A DNA stretch of 64,000 nucleotides from assembly GCF_020099275.1 (NCBI RefSeq), contig NZ_CP083646.1:434001-498000 (forward strand). The letters run 5' to 3'. Below, piece after piece: positions 8,056 through 17,283 of the stretch. The notes beneath the pieces were generated by a model. The model was not told the origin of the DNA and made no database searches. It was given only the letters and a program-made list of their open reading frames with translations. This DNA comes from Corynebacterium falsenii (GTDB lineage: Bacteria; Actinomycetota; Actinomycetes; Mycobacteriales; Mycobacteriaceae). The position numbers and the translations under genes were made by a program. Positions within the stretch are counted from its first letter, which is position 1. The number at the start of each line of letters is the position of its first letter.

Positions 8056-8781
8056 TTAGTGGCAGCTGCAGTTTGGCGCCTCAGAGCTATCATCGATGAG
8101 GGTGCTTACTGGCTGCACGCATGTTTCGCCGCCCCAGGCTTCCAGACCTTCGCGGATGGCGAAGCCTGCGATGATGAGCGCGGCGATGGGATCAGCCCAC
8201 GACCAGCCGAATGCTGCGTTGAGGACCAGTCCTACGAGCAGTGCTGCGGAGAGGTAACTGCACACCAAGGTTTGCTTGGAATCTGCCACAGCGGAGGCGG
8301 ACCCCAGTTCCAACCCTGTGCGTCGCTCGAACCAGGACAACGCGGGCATGATGATCACGCTGGCGATGGCCAAGCCAATGCCGACTGGTGAGTGTTGTGC
8401 CTGCTCACCGGTTACCAGTGCAGATAGTGCCTCGAAGCCGACCCAGGCGGCTAGAGCGAAAAATGCGAACGCGATAAGCCGCAGCGCGGGCTTCTCGCGC
8501 CGCTCGGGATCGGGGCCAGCGAACTGCCACGCCACCGCTGCCGCCGAGAGCACTTCTACCGTCGAGTCGAGCCCAAACCCAAAGAGAGCTGCGGAACCCG
8601 CTGACCGGCCGGCGATGATGGCGATGAGAGCTTCCGCCACGTTGTACGTGATCGTTGCGGCGACGATGATGCGGATACGCCGCTGCAGCGTGAGCTTCCG
8701 TTCGGTGCTGAGAATCCTCGGGTCGGCGGTGGTTCTAGGGCGTTCCGAGTTTCCAGCCTGGGGGTTTAAGGGTGTGGTCAT
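8056..8781 (-). CDS. Cation efflux-type (CDF-like) transporter
   Basis: A 241-residue membrane protein with about six helices and the CDF-like first-helix pattern ITYNVAEALIAIIAG, then GFGLDSTVEVLSAAAVAW and a second acidic site (AVADSKQTLVCSYLSAALL). It is shorter than typical CDF proteins because the cytoplasmic C-terminal domain is replaced by a short tail ending NCSCH, which could bind metal. Similar proteins are annotated as cation transporters; the transported ion is unknown. It is convergent with zupT. Confidence 0.75.
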   Translation of the reverse strand: MTTPLNPQAGNSERPRTTADPRILSTERKLTLQRRIRIIVAATITYNVAEALIAIIAGRSAGSAALFGFGLDSTVEVLSAAAVAWQFAGPDPERREKPALRLIAFAFFALAAWVGFEALSALVTGEQAQHSPVGIGLAIASVIIMPALSWFERRTGLELGSASAVADSKQTLVCSYLSAALLVGLVLNAAFGWSWADPIAALIIAGFAIREGLEAWGGETCVQPVSTLIDDSSEAPNCSCH

Positions 8782-9018
8782 AGCTTCTCCAGCAAGGTGT
8801 CTGGGTTCATGTCCTTGGGTCTCGATGGGGTGGGTGACCTGTGAAGTAGTTTACGAGCCTATGTTGCTGCGTCTTCGACGACCTGCTGATGCACTTGTTA
8901 AGGGAGCGCGGTGGCATGGCGCGGATGAACCTTCTCCGGGGAGATGACGAGTGGGGGAGCAACCTAAACGAGCTTGGGTATATTGTCATGTTCAATTGTT
9001 GCGTAAGGAGCCAATAGG
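8782..9018. other. Low-density region without a supported gene
   Basis: Between the CDF-like gene and the short ORF at 9019 no frame with a plausible protein was found. It should contain the promoter of the CDF-like gene on the minus strand. A good Shine-Dalgarno sequence, AAGGAG, lies at 9005-9010, just before the ORF at 9019. Codon use in the open frames does not look coding. Confidence 0.4.
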
Positions 9019-9141
9019 ATGACGTTGAATAGGCCGGGGCCGGTGGTGCTGGGGTTGAGTGCGCTGTATGGGGCGACGTTTGTCGTGGTCCGGTGGTTGT
9101 GCGAGGGGACACCGTTTAAGTTTTTGGGTATGGGGATCTAA
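9019..9141 (+). pseudogene. Possible N-terminal remnant of an EamA/DMT-type permease
   Basis: A 40-codon ORF behind AAGGAG encodes a first helix of the DMT style (GPVVLGLSALYGATFVVVRW), then stops after GTPFKFLGMGI. The start of such permeases is recognisable but the rest is absent, and the following bases are AT-richer. It may be a deletion remnant or an unrelated small membrane peptide. The evidence is the first-helix resemblance only. Confidence 0.3.
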
Positions 9142-9260
9142 CCACGTACAACCCGTCGGGGAAGCCCACTAACCAAGAGAATAATAGCTAGCGTCGGAAA
9201 GAAATAAATAGGCGAAGCCGCTGTTATCTTTCTATTGAGAAAACTCCGAGGTCAATTCAC

Positions 9261-9467
9261 ATGCAAGAAGTGCTACTTATCTTCGCCGAGGTCGCCCTCG
9301 GCCTCCTTCCAATAATGTTATTAGCCGTGTGGTTCTGGAAGAGGAAACGAGGCAAAGCGAAATTCGATATGCAATTCTTTGACGGCTGGGTTGGAGGTAC
9401 ACCACCTACACAAGTTGCCAAGAGAGAATCGACCACATTTCGCGACCAGTTTGAAAGCGATGAGTGA
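9261..9467 (+). CDS. Small hypothetical membrane protein
   Basis: A 68-residue ORF with one N-terminal membrane helix (EVLLIFAEVALGLLPIMLLA) followed by a basic stop-transfer stretch (KRKRGK) and a polar tail. GAGGT precedes the ATG by about eight bases. Its base composition is more AT-rich than its neighbours, hinting at acquisition or weak selection. No family is recognised. It sits between a likely permease remnant and the 3' end of the oxidase gene. Confidence 0.5.
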   Translation: MQEVLLIFAEVALGLLPIMLLAVWFWKRKRGKAKFDMQFFDGWVGGTPPTQVAKRESTTFRDQFESDE

Positions 9468-9536
9468 GCTTCTCGTTAAGCGGCAATGTCGAAGAATACG
9501 AAATCGGCTACAGACCAAGCAGCCGCTCCCGCTGCC

Positions 9537-10985
9537 CTAGAGGCTTCCCAGCATTTTTCCGGGGTTCATGATCCCCCGCTCGTCGATCGCGTCCTTCACC
9601 TGCCGGTGCAGCCTGCGGGCGCCCTCATCCAGCTCCCTGGGGAGCCACTCCTTCTTGAGGAAACCAACGCCGTGCTCGCCCGTGATTGTGCCGCCCAATG
9701 AGAGTCCCAGTTCCATGATCTGGCCGAATGCCCTGGTGGCGGCGTCGCGAGAGGACGGATCGTGGAGGTCGTAGAAAATCGCGGGGTGCGTGTTGCCATC
9801 CCCGGCATGGGCCACCACACTGATGATCACACCGGTCTCGGCCCTGATCTCGTCCAGGCGCTCAAAGAACTCAGGCAGCGCAGACCGCGGAACGCACACA
9901 TCGTCCAACAACTGGCCACCCCCATGCGCCCGAGCGAACGTCTCAAACGACGGCTGCACCATCCGCCGCGTCGCGATGAGATCCTCCGAATCCCGCGGGT
10001 CATCGCTCACCGCTACATCTAGCGCAGAGTTCGCCTCCGCCACGCGCGCGAAAGCCTGCACATCGGTAGGAGCATCCGTTCCGTTCGATTGCATAATGAG
10101 CATGGCGCCCACTGTGGCGTCGAGTCCAAAATCCCCAAAGCCATTCAACATCTCAATGGTCGTGGCATCCATCAGCTCCATGAGCGAGGGCACCACACCC
10201 TCCGCCATGAACTGCGACACCGTGCGGGCAGCGGCGACCTCGTTCGGGAAGGTGGCCACGGCCGTCAGCGGTGCCGACGGCAGTGGAATCACCTTCAACG
10301 TGGCCTCCACAATCACCCCCAGCGTGCCCTCTGATCCAACGAACAGCGAGCACAGATCCAATCCCGCCACACCCTTCGCGGTCTTGCGGCCCAGCCGAGT
10401 CAGCGTGCCATCGGGGAGAACCACCCTAATCTCCCGGACGAAATCGTGCGTGACCCCATACCGCACACAACACAAACCCCCGGCGTTAGTGGCGATGTTC
10501 CCGCCGATGGTGGATAGCTTCACGCTGCCCGGATCTGGCGGGTAGAACAGCCCCTGCGGTGCCAGCGCATCCTTGAGGTCTTGGTTGATGATCCCCGGCT
10601 GCACAGTGACCACGAAATTCTCCGCATCCACGTGGAGGATGCGATTCATCGCCGTGACGTCTAGCAAGATCGACCCCGGCGAGGCGTTAGCGCCACCCGA
10701 AATGCCCGAACGCGCCCCTTGCGGTACCACCGGGATGTGATGGGCGTGCGCGAAGCGCATGGTGGCCTGCACGTCCTCCACCGACTTCGCGCGAACCAGG
10801 GCGATCGCGCCTGCACCGGGACAGTCGGGCGCCTCATCTGTGCTGTGCGCGGCGAGGATATCCGGGTCCGTGACTACAGCGCCGGGGGAGAGTGCGGGGA
10901 CCAGCGCGGTAGCGAGTTCCTCGAGGACCTGCGGCGCGGGCTGCTGCGGCGCCGACTGGCGTGGATTGCGGGTATGAGCTGCCAT
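9537..10985 (-). CDS. FAD-binding oxidase, GlcD / D-lactate dehydrogenase type
   Basis: The 482-residue product has the PCMH-type FAD-binding domain in the N-terminal half (VPQGARSGISGGANASPGSI, STIGGNIATNAGGLCCVRYG) and the C-terminal FAD-oxidase cap (VVAHAGDGNTHP, EHGVGFLKKEW). This family oxidises 2-hydroxy acids such as glycolate or D-lactate and passes electrons to the respiratory chain. MAAHTRN (complement of 10985) is the chosen start; the frame is open 20 codons further. No GlcE/GlcF partner is nearby. Substrate cannot be decided here. Confidence 0.87.
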   Translation of the reverse strand: MAAHTRNPRQSAPQQPAPQVLEELATALVPALSPGAVVTDPDILAAHSTDEAPDCPGAGAIALVRAKSVEDVQATMRFAHAHHIPVVPQGARSGISGGANASPGSILLDVTAMNRILHVDAENFVVTVQPGIINQDLKDALAPQGLFYPPDPGSVKLSTIGGNIATNAGGLCCVRYGVTHDFVREIRVVLPDGTLTRLGRKTAKGVAGLDLCSLFVGSEGTLGVIVEATLKVIPLPSAPLTAVATFPNEVAAARTVSQFMAEGVVPSLMELMDATTIEMLNGFGDFGLDATVGAMLIMQSNGTDAPTDVQAFARVAEANSALDVAVSDDPRDSEDLIATRRMVQPSFETFARAHGGGQLLDDVCVPRSALPEFFERLDEIRAETGVIISVVAHAGDGNTHPAIFYDLHDPSSRDAATRAFGQIMELGLSLGGTITGEHGVGFLKKEWLPRELDEGARRLHRQVKDAIDERGIMNPGKMLGSL

Positions 10986-11013
10986 ACCCTCCAGCGTAAT
11001 TGACCCGTGAAAC

Positions 11014-11433
11014 TTACTGGTGAGCCACCGGGAACATCGCAGCACGCGAATCGTTGCTGCTGATCACGCGCTTGCCGAAGGGGAAGCACGTGACCGGGAT
11101 GAGCTTCAGGTTGGTCCATGCCAGCGGCAGGCCGATGATCGTCACAGCCTGAGCCACGGCGGTGAGAACGTGGCCGATGGCCAGCCACAGGCCAGCCACG
11201 ATGAACCAGACAACGTTGCCGATGGTGGACAGGCCCGTGGGGGACTTCGTGGTCACGACCTCGCGGCCGAACGGCCACAGCACGAAACCGGCGATGCGGA
11301 AGCTGGCCAGGCCGAACGGGATGGTGACGATGAAAATGCAGGCCACCACACCCGCGAGCACGTAGGCCACAAACAGAGCCAAGCCGGCGGTGAGCAGCCA
11401 AATGATGTTGAGGACAAATTGCAGGATCTTCAT
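11014..11433 (-). CDS. YccF domain membrane protein
   Basis: A 139-residue protein with two YccF repeats, each with paired hydrophobic helices: FVLNIIWLLTAGLALFVAY and IGNVVWFIVAGLWLAIGHV, and the conserved IPFGLASFRIAGFVLWPFGR and GLPLAWTNLKLIPVTCFPFG segments. YccF proteins are of unknown function. It lies 28 bases upstream of the oxidase start on the same strand and may share a transcript with it. Confidence 0.85.
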   Translation of the reverse strand: MKILQFVLNIIWLLTAGLALFVAYVLAGVVACIFIVTIPFGLASFRIAGFVLWPFGREVVTTKSPTGLSTIGNVVWFIVAGLWLAIGHVLTAVAQAVTIIGLPLAWTNLKLIPVTCFPFGKRVISSNDSRAAMFPVAHQ

Positions 11434-11512
11434 GGTCTTCAGTGTAGACCTCCGCGCCTGTCAGGGAGCACGGAATTTTTCGACCAGCTGTATTTTCTGC
11501 CAGCCGCGCGGG

Positions 11513-13123
11513 CTAGCTGAATTCCAGGTAGGCCCCCAGCGCATCGAGCAGCGCAGAGGCCTTCACCAGCGTCTCCTCGAACTCCGCCTCCGGATCGGAA
11601 TCCGCCACGATCGCCCCACCCACGCCGAAGCTCGCCCGTTGGCCGTCATCCACCAGCGTGCGGATCGTGATGCTCAGATCCCCAGCCCCAGTTGGCGATA
11701 GCCACCCAATCGCGCCGGAATACAGCCCCCGCGGCATGCCTTCCAGCTCCGCGATGATCTCCATCGTCCGCACCTTCGGCGCGCCAGTCATGGATCCGCC
11801 GGGGAAGCAGGCCACCAGCAGATCCACCACCGAGTGGCCCGGGGCCAACTGCCCTTCGATGGTGCTCACCAGTTGGTGCACGTGAGAGTACGTTTCCACA
11901 TCGAAGATCACCGGCACCTGTACGCTGCCCGTTGTGCATACGCGGCCGATATCGTTGCGCAGCAAGTCCACGATCATGAGGTTTTCCGCGCGATCCTTCG
12001 GGTTGCCCCGCAGCTCATCTGCGATACGCGCATCGGCGGCCGGGCTGGTTGCGCGCGGCCGCGTTCCCTTGATCGGCTTGGCGCTGACATGCCCGCCCGC
12101 GCTGACCTTGAGGAACCTCTCCGGCGACGCCCCCAGCACCCGCACATCCCGTTCCCCCTCGGACGTACCGGGGAACCGGGCGAACACTCCATACGGCACG
12201 GGGCTCACCGCGCGCAGTCGCTCGAAAGCGGCGAGGTAGGGGTCGCGTTCTGTGGGTACTGCGGTCTCTGTGGCCTGCGTGGCCTTCGTGGCCTCCAAAG
12301 GGACAATGTCCGCGATGCTTGGGCCTATCGCGGTGTTGGTCAGGCAGATCTCGTAGGAGTCGCCCGCAGCGATGTACTCCAAGCAGCGATTGATGTTGTC
12401 CAGGTAGCGCTGCTTGGACTGCACGAAGCGGAAGGGAACATCCCGGCCCGGTTGCATGGGGCGGTAGTCACTGCGAGGGGACGGTGCAGGGACGGAATCG
12501 CGCAGGCGAGCGTCCGTGGCATCCAGCCAGTCCTGCTGCTCTGCGGCGGTGGCTGGGTTGGCCTCATCTGTGAGCACCATCAGGTGCGTGCCCACACCGT
12601 GCTCAATAACGACCGCGCGGGTCGCAAAGATCAGCGCCGCATCCGGTGCCTGGGGAAGGTCCGGGGCGCCCTGCGCCGAGCCCACCCCGTGCGCCGGCTC
12701 GATAAGATGTCGCAGCTCATACCCCCACGCGCCCACCCACCCCAGGGCGAATTCACATGGCCAGTCCTCCGGTACCGCCAGGTCGGTATCGCCCAGCGCC
12801 ACACGCCGCGCTACGTGGGCGAATAATCCACCGTTTCCTCCGGGCTCTCCGGGCTTTCCGACCGTATAGCGGAGATACTCCGCGCCGGGTCCGCTGGCAT
12901 CGCAGAGGATAGAGAATCGACCCGCACCGCCGTGCCCCTGGTGGTGACCCTCCTGCTGGTCACTCGAGGAGGAATCGAGCCAGATGGCGGGCGTGGTGGC
13001 GTCGGAAAAAAGGGTCCGCCACACCACAGCTCCCGGCACCTCAATGGGAAGGGTGCGGAAGGCGAGGCGAGGGCGGCGGAATGCGCCCGAGGCGGGGTTA
13101 GGCATCACGCAAGGCATCATCAC
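11513..13123 (-). CDS. pabB: Aminodeoxychorismate synthase component I (PabB-like chorismate-binding enzyme)
   Basis: A 536-residue chorismate-binding enzyme. The C-terminal half has the family hallmarks: SYEICLTNT, FLKVSAGGHVSAKPIKGTRP, ENLMIVDLLRNDIGRVC, YSHVHQLVSTIEGQL, GGSMTGAPKVRTMEII and GLYSGAIGW. PIKGT with Lys is typical of PabB rather than anthranilate synthase. The probable glutaminase partner PabA is encoded at 17627-18316. A Ser/His-rich insert near residue 55 (SSSSDQQEGHHQGHGG) is unusual. Start is uncertain among several nearby Met codons; the first is given. Confidence 0.85.
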   Translation of the reverse strand: MMMPCVMPNPASGAFRRPRLAFRTLPIEVPGAVVWRTLFSDATTPAIWLDSSSSDQQEGHHQGHGGAGRFSILCDASGPGAEYLRYTVGKPGEPGGNGGLFAHVARRVALGDTDLAVPEDWPCEFALGWVGAWGYELRHLIEPAHGVGSAQGAPDLPQAPDAALIFATRAVVIEHGVGTHLMVLTDEANPATAAEQQDWLDATDARLRDSVPAPSPRSDYRPMQPGRDVPFRFVQSKQRYLDNINRCLEYIAAGDSYEICLTNTAIGPSIADIVPLEATKATQATETAVPTERDPYLAAFERLRAVSPVPYGVFARFPGTSEGERDVRVLGASPERFLKVSAGGHVSAKPIKGTRPRATSPAADARIADELRGNPKDRAENLMIVDLLRNDIGRVCTTGSVQVPVIFDVETYSHVHQLVSTIEGQLAPGHSVVDLLVACFPGGSMTGAPKVRTMEIIAELEGMPRGLYSGAIGWLSPTGAGDLSITIRTLVDDGQRASFGVGGAIVADSDPEAEFEETLVKASALLDALGAYLEFS

Positions 13124-13172
13124 CCGCGGAGTGCTGTGGGCGCAAACTCCCGCGCGCCGACGCTAGTTCGGC

Positions 13173-14570
13173 TTAGAGGCGGTGGCGGCCACCGTCAACA
13201 TCGTCGGCCTTCTCGCCAGCCTTGTCGGCAGCCTTCTGAGCCTTGTCCTCGGCCTTGTCGGCAGCCTTCTGAGCCTTGGACTCAGACTTGTCAGCGGTCT
13301 CGTGAGCCTTATCCTCAGCCTTATCAGCAGCCTCGGTGGCCTTGTCGGCAGCCTTATCGGCGCCCTTTTCCACCTTCGCCTGAGCCTCAGCAGCCTTCTC
13401 CTGAGTCTTGTCGGCGATCTTGGCGGCTGCGTCCTTCACGGCCTCGGCAGCCTTCGGAGCCTGTTCCTTGACCGTATCCGCAGCCTCGGATGCCTTGTCC
13501 TTGGCCTTGTCGGCCTGAGCGGACGCCTCGGACTTGGCCTTATCGGCCTGCGCAGAAGCCTCAGCCTTGGACTTCTCAGCAGCACCGGTGGTCTTCTGGG
13601 TGAAGTCCTGAACCTTCGGGGTGGTCTGCGGAGCGGGCTTCTTGGAGGAGCGCAGGTATGCAACCACGGCACCGGCCAGAGCCAGCAGCGCCACGAGCGT
13701 CCACTTCTTCTTGCCGCTGGACTTCTGCTGCTTCTTGAGCTTCTTCTGAGCCTTGGCAGCAGCCTTATCCTGGGTCTTCTGGATCTTCTTATCCAGCTTC
13801 TTCGCGCGCTTCTGAGCGTCCTTCTGCGCACCCTTGAGGTTCTTGCGGGCCTGCTTGCGAGCGGCCTTAGCCTGCTCACGGGCAGCCTTGGCCTTCTTGG
13901 CGGCCTGCTTGCGGTACTTCTTGGTGGCCTTCGCAGCGTCGTCCTGCTTGTCCTCGACGGTCTTGCGCAGGTCAGACGCCACATCCTGGGTACGGCTCTG
14001 AGCCACAGCCAGCTGGTCGCGGCCGAGCTCGAGGGCATCCTGGTAGGTGTTCGCAGCGTGCTTCTTGGCTACCTTGGCGCGCTTCTTGAACAGCTTGGAC
14101 TTCTTGTCAGCGTTCTTGCGCAGCTTCTTTTCCAAAGCCTTGGTCTTCATATTCAGCTCCTTTGTTGAATTATTCTTCTCGCTATTATCCGAATTTTTAT
14201 CCGACGCCGCTACGTCGCCCACACCCGCCACGCCGTACGCGGCGAGACCAGTGGTGGCCATGTCGGCGGCGTGAACCGTAGAGGGCCCATGAGCAGCAAC
14301 GGAGCGCTCGTGCTTACGAGCTGCTGCGGCGGCGCGTGCCTTGCGCAGCGCTTCCGCCGCACCGTCTTCCTCACGCATGCGTTCAGCAACGGCCTTGATG
14401 TGGGCGGGGGAGTTGGCGACCACGGCAGCCCGGTCCTCAGCGTTCAAACTGGTGCGAAGGGCGTGGATGGAATCGAAGTCCTCCAGTTTTTTCTTCTCCT
14501 TGCGCTGTTTCAGCGCCTGGCGGGCCTGCTTGGCGCCGCGCAGAGCCAGCTTGAGGGTGGTGGGGTTCAT
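13173..14570 (-). CDS. Membrane-anchored Lys/Ala-rich repeat protein with an internal start
   Basis: The full frame encodes 465 residues. Residues 140-290 are a highly basic Lys/Ala/Gln coiled-coil-like region resembling histone H1 tails (KKAKAAREQAKAARKQARKN). A single membrane segment follows (WTLVALLALAGAVVAYL), then a C-terminal region built of KADKA/EDKAQKAADKA-like repeats reminiscent of LEA or apolipoprotein 11-mers. An excellent AAAGGAG site lies six bases before the in-frame ATG complementary to 14148-14150 (MKTKALEKK), so a shorter 325-residue product is likely made, perhaps as the main form. Function is unknown; nucleic-acid binding or envelope stabilisation are guesses from composition. 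Confidence 0.7.
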   Translation of the reverse strand: MNPTTLKLALRGAKQARQALKQRKEKKKLEDFDSIHALRTSLNAEDRAAVVANSPAHIKAVAERMREEDGAAEALRKARAAAAARKHERSVAAHGPSTVHAADMATTGLAAYGVAGVGDVAASDKNSDNSEKNNSTKELNMKTKALEKKLRKNADKKSKLFKKRAKVAKKHAANTYQDALELGRDQLAVAQSRTQDVASDLRKTVEDKQDDAAKATKKYRKQAAKKAKAAREQAKAARKQARKNLKGAQKDAQKRAKKLDKKIQKTQDKAAAKAQKKLKKQQKSSGKKKWTLVALLALAGAVVAYLRSSKKPAPQTTPKVQDFTQKTTGAAEKSKAEASAQADKAKSEASAQADKAKDKASEAADTVKEQAPKAAEAVKDAAAKIADKTQEKAAEAQAKVEKGADKAADKATEAADKAEDKAHETADKSESKAQKAADKAEDKAQKAADKAGEKADDVDGGRHRL

Positions 14571-14846
14571 GTGGTGTGCGCTCCTTACGTAGCGGTGTGC
14601 ATGGCCGTGCTTGGCCGTCAGTTAGCCGTCACTGAACCGCGTGGGGCTTCTGATAGAAGTTCTGTACTCATCAGTTCATTACTAGTTTAGGCAAAAAAGT
14701 GATCGTGGGGTGGAGTTTCCACCACAGGCGTGCGGTATTGGCTCGGTATTAGTGCGGTATTCCCGAGGCGTCCGCTGGTGCGGTAGATTTTCCAGCGTCA
14801 GAGTTACGAGGCCAGAGACGAGCAACAAGACTGAGGAGACCCCGCC

Positions 14847-15164
14847 ATGACGAACGATGAGCAGCACCGCGCCCCCGTGACCAAGAAGGTCAAGAAGAAC
14901 GATATCGAGATCCACTTCGGCCGGGAAGAACTCATCATCAGTCAGCGCTACGAGCTGCTGAGTATCGTCAACGACATCATGCTGGGCCTGTGGTTCGCCG
15001 TTGGTTCGATACTGTTCTTCAAGGAATCCAAGGTGACGATCGGAACGTGGTTGTTCCTCATCGGCAGCATTCAGATGCTCATCCGACCCGGGATCCGCTT
15101 GGCCCGCCGCATCCACCTGCAGAACAGGGGAGTGGTCAGCCCAGAAAACACCATGGGCTTCTAA
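14847..15164 (+). CDS. YrhK-like small membrane protein
   Basis: A 105-residue protein with two central hydrophobic helices (IMLGLWFAVGSILFF and IGTWLFLIGSIQMLI) followed by RPGIRLARRIHL, the pattern of YrhK domains. The ATG follows GAGGAG-like sequence. Function unknown. It precedes the DUF1345 gene by 46 bases on the same strand and may be co-transcribed with it. Confidence 0.7.
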   Translation: MTNDEQHRAPVTKKVKKNDIEIHFGREELIISQRYELLSIVNDIMLGLWFAVGSILFFKESKVTIGTWLFLIGSIQMLIRPGIRLARRIHLQNRGVVSPENTMGF

Positions 15165-15210
15165 GCGCCAGATCTCAACAGCCACCGGAATGAATAGTCA
15201 ATAGATAGCC

Positions 15211-15882
15211 ATGGACGAACCTGAAACCGCCACCAGCCCCTTGCCCCGGCTCCAACAAACCCGGGTGCAGCTCCTCATCGGAGTCGTCGCGGGCGTGGTT
15301 CTCGCCGTAGCACTCGGCCAGCTCATCCCTTGGACGCTCGCATCCATGGCCGGGGTGATCCTCGCCGAATGCGTGTTCCTCGTCCTATCGCTGCGGGTCA
15401 TTGTGCCCATGGATCCGCAACAGACTGCCGATAATGTGCTCAGCGAAAACCTGAGCCCGCTGGAAGATGAGCTGGTGCTCGTCGTGGCATCGGCCGCTGC
15501 CATCATCAGCCTCGTCGTGCTCGGCTTAAGCCAGCATCACGGCAGCGCGCAGGAAATCACCGCGGCCGTGTTCATGCTGCTGGGCGTGTTCGGTGCCTGG
15601 GCCTGCGTGCAGCAGACCTACTCGATTCACTACGCCTACCTCTACTACCTCGAAGACGATGGTGGCGTGAACTTCCACGAAGAAGACGAGTCGGTCAAGC
15701 CCCGTTTTACCGACTTCATGTACCTCAGCTACTCCATCGGTATGACCTACGGCGTGACCGATCCGGAGATTACGTCCCAGGCGGTGCGCTTCACCGTCCT
15801 GCGACACTCCGTGCTCGCTTTCGTCTTCGGCATGGCCATCCTGGGCGCGGCGATCAACCTCATCGCGGGAATCTTCCAGTAA
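15211..15882 (+). CDS. DUF1345 family membrane protein
   Basis: A 223-residue protein with about five to six membrane helices and the DUF1345 signature [19 protein letters not shown] followed by [22 protein letters not shown]. The YSIG...S/TD loop and the RHS motif are the conserved features of the family. No function is established. It has its own weak ribosome site and no obvious terminator before ppiA. Confidence 0.85.
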   Translation: MDEPETATSPLPRLQQTRVQLLIGVVAGVVLAVALGQLIPWTLASMAGVILAECVFLVLSLRVIVPMDPQQTADNVLSENLSPLEDELVLVVASAAAIISLVVLGLSQHHGSAQEITAAVFMLLGVFGAWACVQQTYSIHYAYLYYLEDDGGVNFHEEDESVKPRFTDFMYLSYSIGMTYGVTDPEITSQAVRFTVLRHSVLAFVFGMAILGAAINLIAGIFQ

Positions 15883-15934
15883 CCCCAAGGCAGCTGAGAC
15901 CCCCGATTCGACGGGGCGCCTATCTCACAGCGTC

Positions 15935-15969
15935 CCCCACAGCATTCCCCACAGCATTCCCCACAGCGT
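15935..15969. repeat. Short tandem repeat, CCCCACAGCATT units
   Basis: Three head-to-tail copies of a 12-bp unit (the third ends in GT instead of TT) lie in the 113-bp gap between the DUF1345 gene and ppiA, with a partial copy just before. Such arrays vary in copy number between strains by slippage. Confidence 0.85.
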
Positions 15970-15981
15970 CCCACAAATCAG

Positions 15982-15987
15982 TACAAT
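15982..15987 (+). promoter_or_regulatory. -10 element for leaderless ppiA
   Basis: TACAAT ends eight bases before GTG 15996 and no ribosome site is present in between. This is the standard layout of a leaderless actinobacterial promoter and decides the start at 15996. Confidence 0.55.
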
Positions 15988-15995
15988 TGAGCACC

Positions 15996-16520
15996 GTGAC
16001 TAACAAGACTGCAACCGCAATTCTGCACACCAACTACGGCGACATCGCCGTGGACCTGTTTGGCAACCACGCTCCCGAGACCGTGGAGAACTTCGTGGGC
16101 CTGGCCAAGGGCACCAAGGACTACTCCCAGCCCAACGCCTCCGGCACCAACGAGGGTCCGTTCTACGATGGCGCCATCTTCCACCGCATCATCGACGGCT
16201 TCATGATCCAGGGCGGAGACCCGACCGGCACCGGCCGTGGCGGCCCCGGCTACCAGTTCGGAGACGAGTTCCACCCGGAGCTCCAGTTCGATCGCCCGTT
16301 CCTGCTGGCCATGGCAAACGCTGGCCCCGGCACGAACGGTTCCCAGTTCTTCATCACCGTGACGGCCACCCCGCACCTGAACAACCGCCACACCATCTTC
16401 GGTGAGGTCACCGACCCCGATTCCCAGAAGGTCGTTGCCAAGATCTCCCGCGTAGCCACCGACCGGATGGATCGCCCGAACGATGACGTGGTCATCGAGT
16501 CCATCGACATCCAGGAATAA
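15996..16520 (+). CDS. ppiA: Cyclophilin-type peptidyl-prolyl cis-trans isomerase
   Basis: A 174-residue cytoplasmic cyclophilin. Conserved active-site elements are present: [19 protein letters not shown], the [13 protein letters not shown] segment and [11 protein letters not shown]. It catalyses proline isomerisation during folding. GTG 15996 is chosen because of the leaderless -10; TTG 15987 in frame is unlikely. The gene overlaps the rhomboid gene by 38 bases. The order ppiA-rhomboid-crgA-pabA-pknB is conserved in corynebacteria and mycobacteria, which supports the assignment. Confidence 0.95.
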   Translation: MTNKTATAILHTNYGDIAVDLFGNHAPETVENFVGLAKGTKDYSQPNASGTNEGPFYDGAIFHRIIDGFMIQGGDPTGTGRGGPGYQFGDEFHPELQFDRPFLLAMANAGPGTNGSQFFITVTATPHLNNRHTIFGEVTDPDSQKVVAKISRVATDRMDRPNDDVVIESIDIQE

Positions 16521-17283
16521 TCCCTGGACTGTCACCAACGTCTTCATCGCGGCGTGCTGCGCCGTGTACGTGGTGACAGTCATTCAGTCCGGCAACATCA
16601 CCGAACCACTGACCAGCCACCGCTTCCTCAACCCCGCCAGCCATCACGTTGAGCTGCTCGGGGGCGAGGGGCTCGGCTGGTTTTTGCTGTTCGACGCCGG
16701 ATCGGTCACCGCCTTCGGGCAATGGTGGAGGATCCTCACGGCAGCGCTGGTCCACCTCAACCCGGCGCACCTGATCTTCAACATGATCCTCATCTACTTG
16801 CTCGGGCGTGAGCTGGAGCGAGCCTACGGCGGCGTGGTCATGCTGAGCCTCATGGTCGCATCCGCCTCCGGCGGAGCCCTGGCCTGCATGCTCTTTGCCC
16901 CCAGCACACCCGTCGGCGGTGCCTCCACGGTGGGTTACGGCATGTTTGCCATGATCCTAGGCCTCGCCCGCTCCCGGCATGAGGATCTCCGCGCGCCCAT
17001 CGCCCTCATCCTTGTGAACTTGGGCTACTCCATGTTCGGCAATGTGTCACTGTGGGGGCATGTCGGAGGCCTCGTGGCCGGCGGTATCCTTGCCGTGGCC
17101 ATATCCCGCAGCCGCACGAAGGTGGGGGCGGGGCTGGTGGCGTCGGATATGACAAGCACCACCACAGAAAAAACCACCGCGATTGTGATCGCGGCGGTGA
17201 TCTTCGGGATAGCTGCCTGGATGGGCCTGGGCGGGCACTACCCACCCGGCGGGCTGCTGGCTACTTCCAGCCCATGGTCATAA
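16483..17283 (+). CDS. Rhomboid family intramembrane serine protease
   Basis: A 266-residue protein with about seven hydrophobic helices. The rhomboid core is visible: [17 protein letters not shown] (His and Asn helix), the serine loop [13 protein letters not shown] and the catalytic-His helix [15 protein letters not shown]. These proteases cleave membrane proteins within or near the bilayer. ATG 16483 overlaps ppiA; no better start exists before the first helix. Its 3' end overlaps crgA on the other strand by 23 bases. Confidence 0.9.
   Translation: MTWSSSPSTSRNNPWTVTNVFIAACCAVYVVTVIQSGNITEPLTSHRFLNPASHHVELLGGEGLGWFLLFDAGSVTAFGQWWRILTAALVHLNPAHLIFNMILIYLLGRELERAYGGVVMLSLMVASASGGALACMLFAPSTPVGGASTVGYGMFAMILGLARSRHEDLRAPIALILVNLGYSMFGNVSLWGHVGGLVAGGILAVAISRSRTKVGAGLVASDMTSTTTEKTTAIVIAAVIFGIAAWMGLGGHYPPGGLLATSSPWS

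Noticed and set aside
13173..14150. Two separate genes (histone-like and apolipoprotein-like)
   Set aside because: No stop codon separates the parts; kept as one gene with an internal start.
15935..15969. CRISPR array
   Set aside because: Units are contiguous 12-bp repeats without spacers and no cas genes are present.
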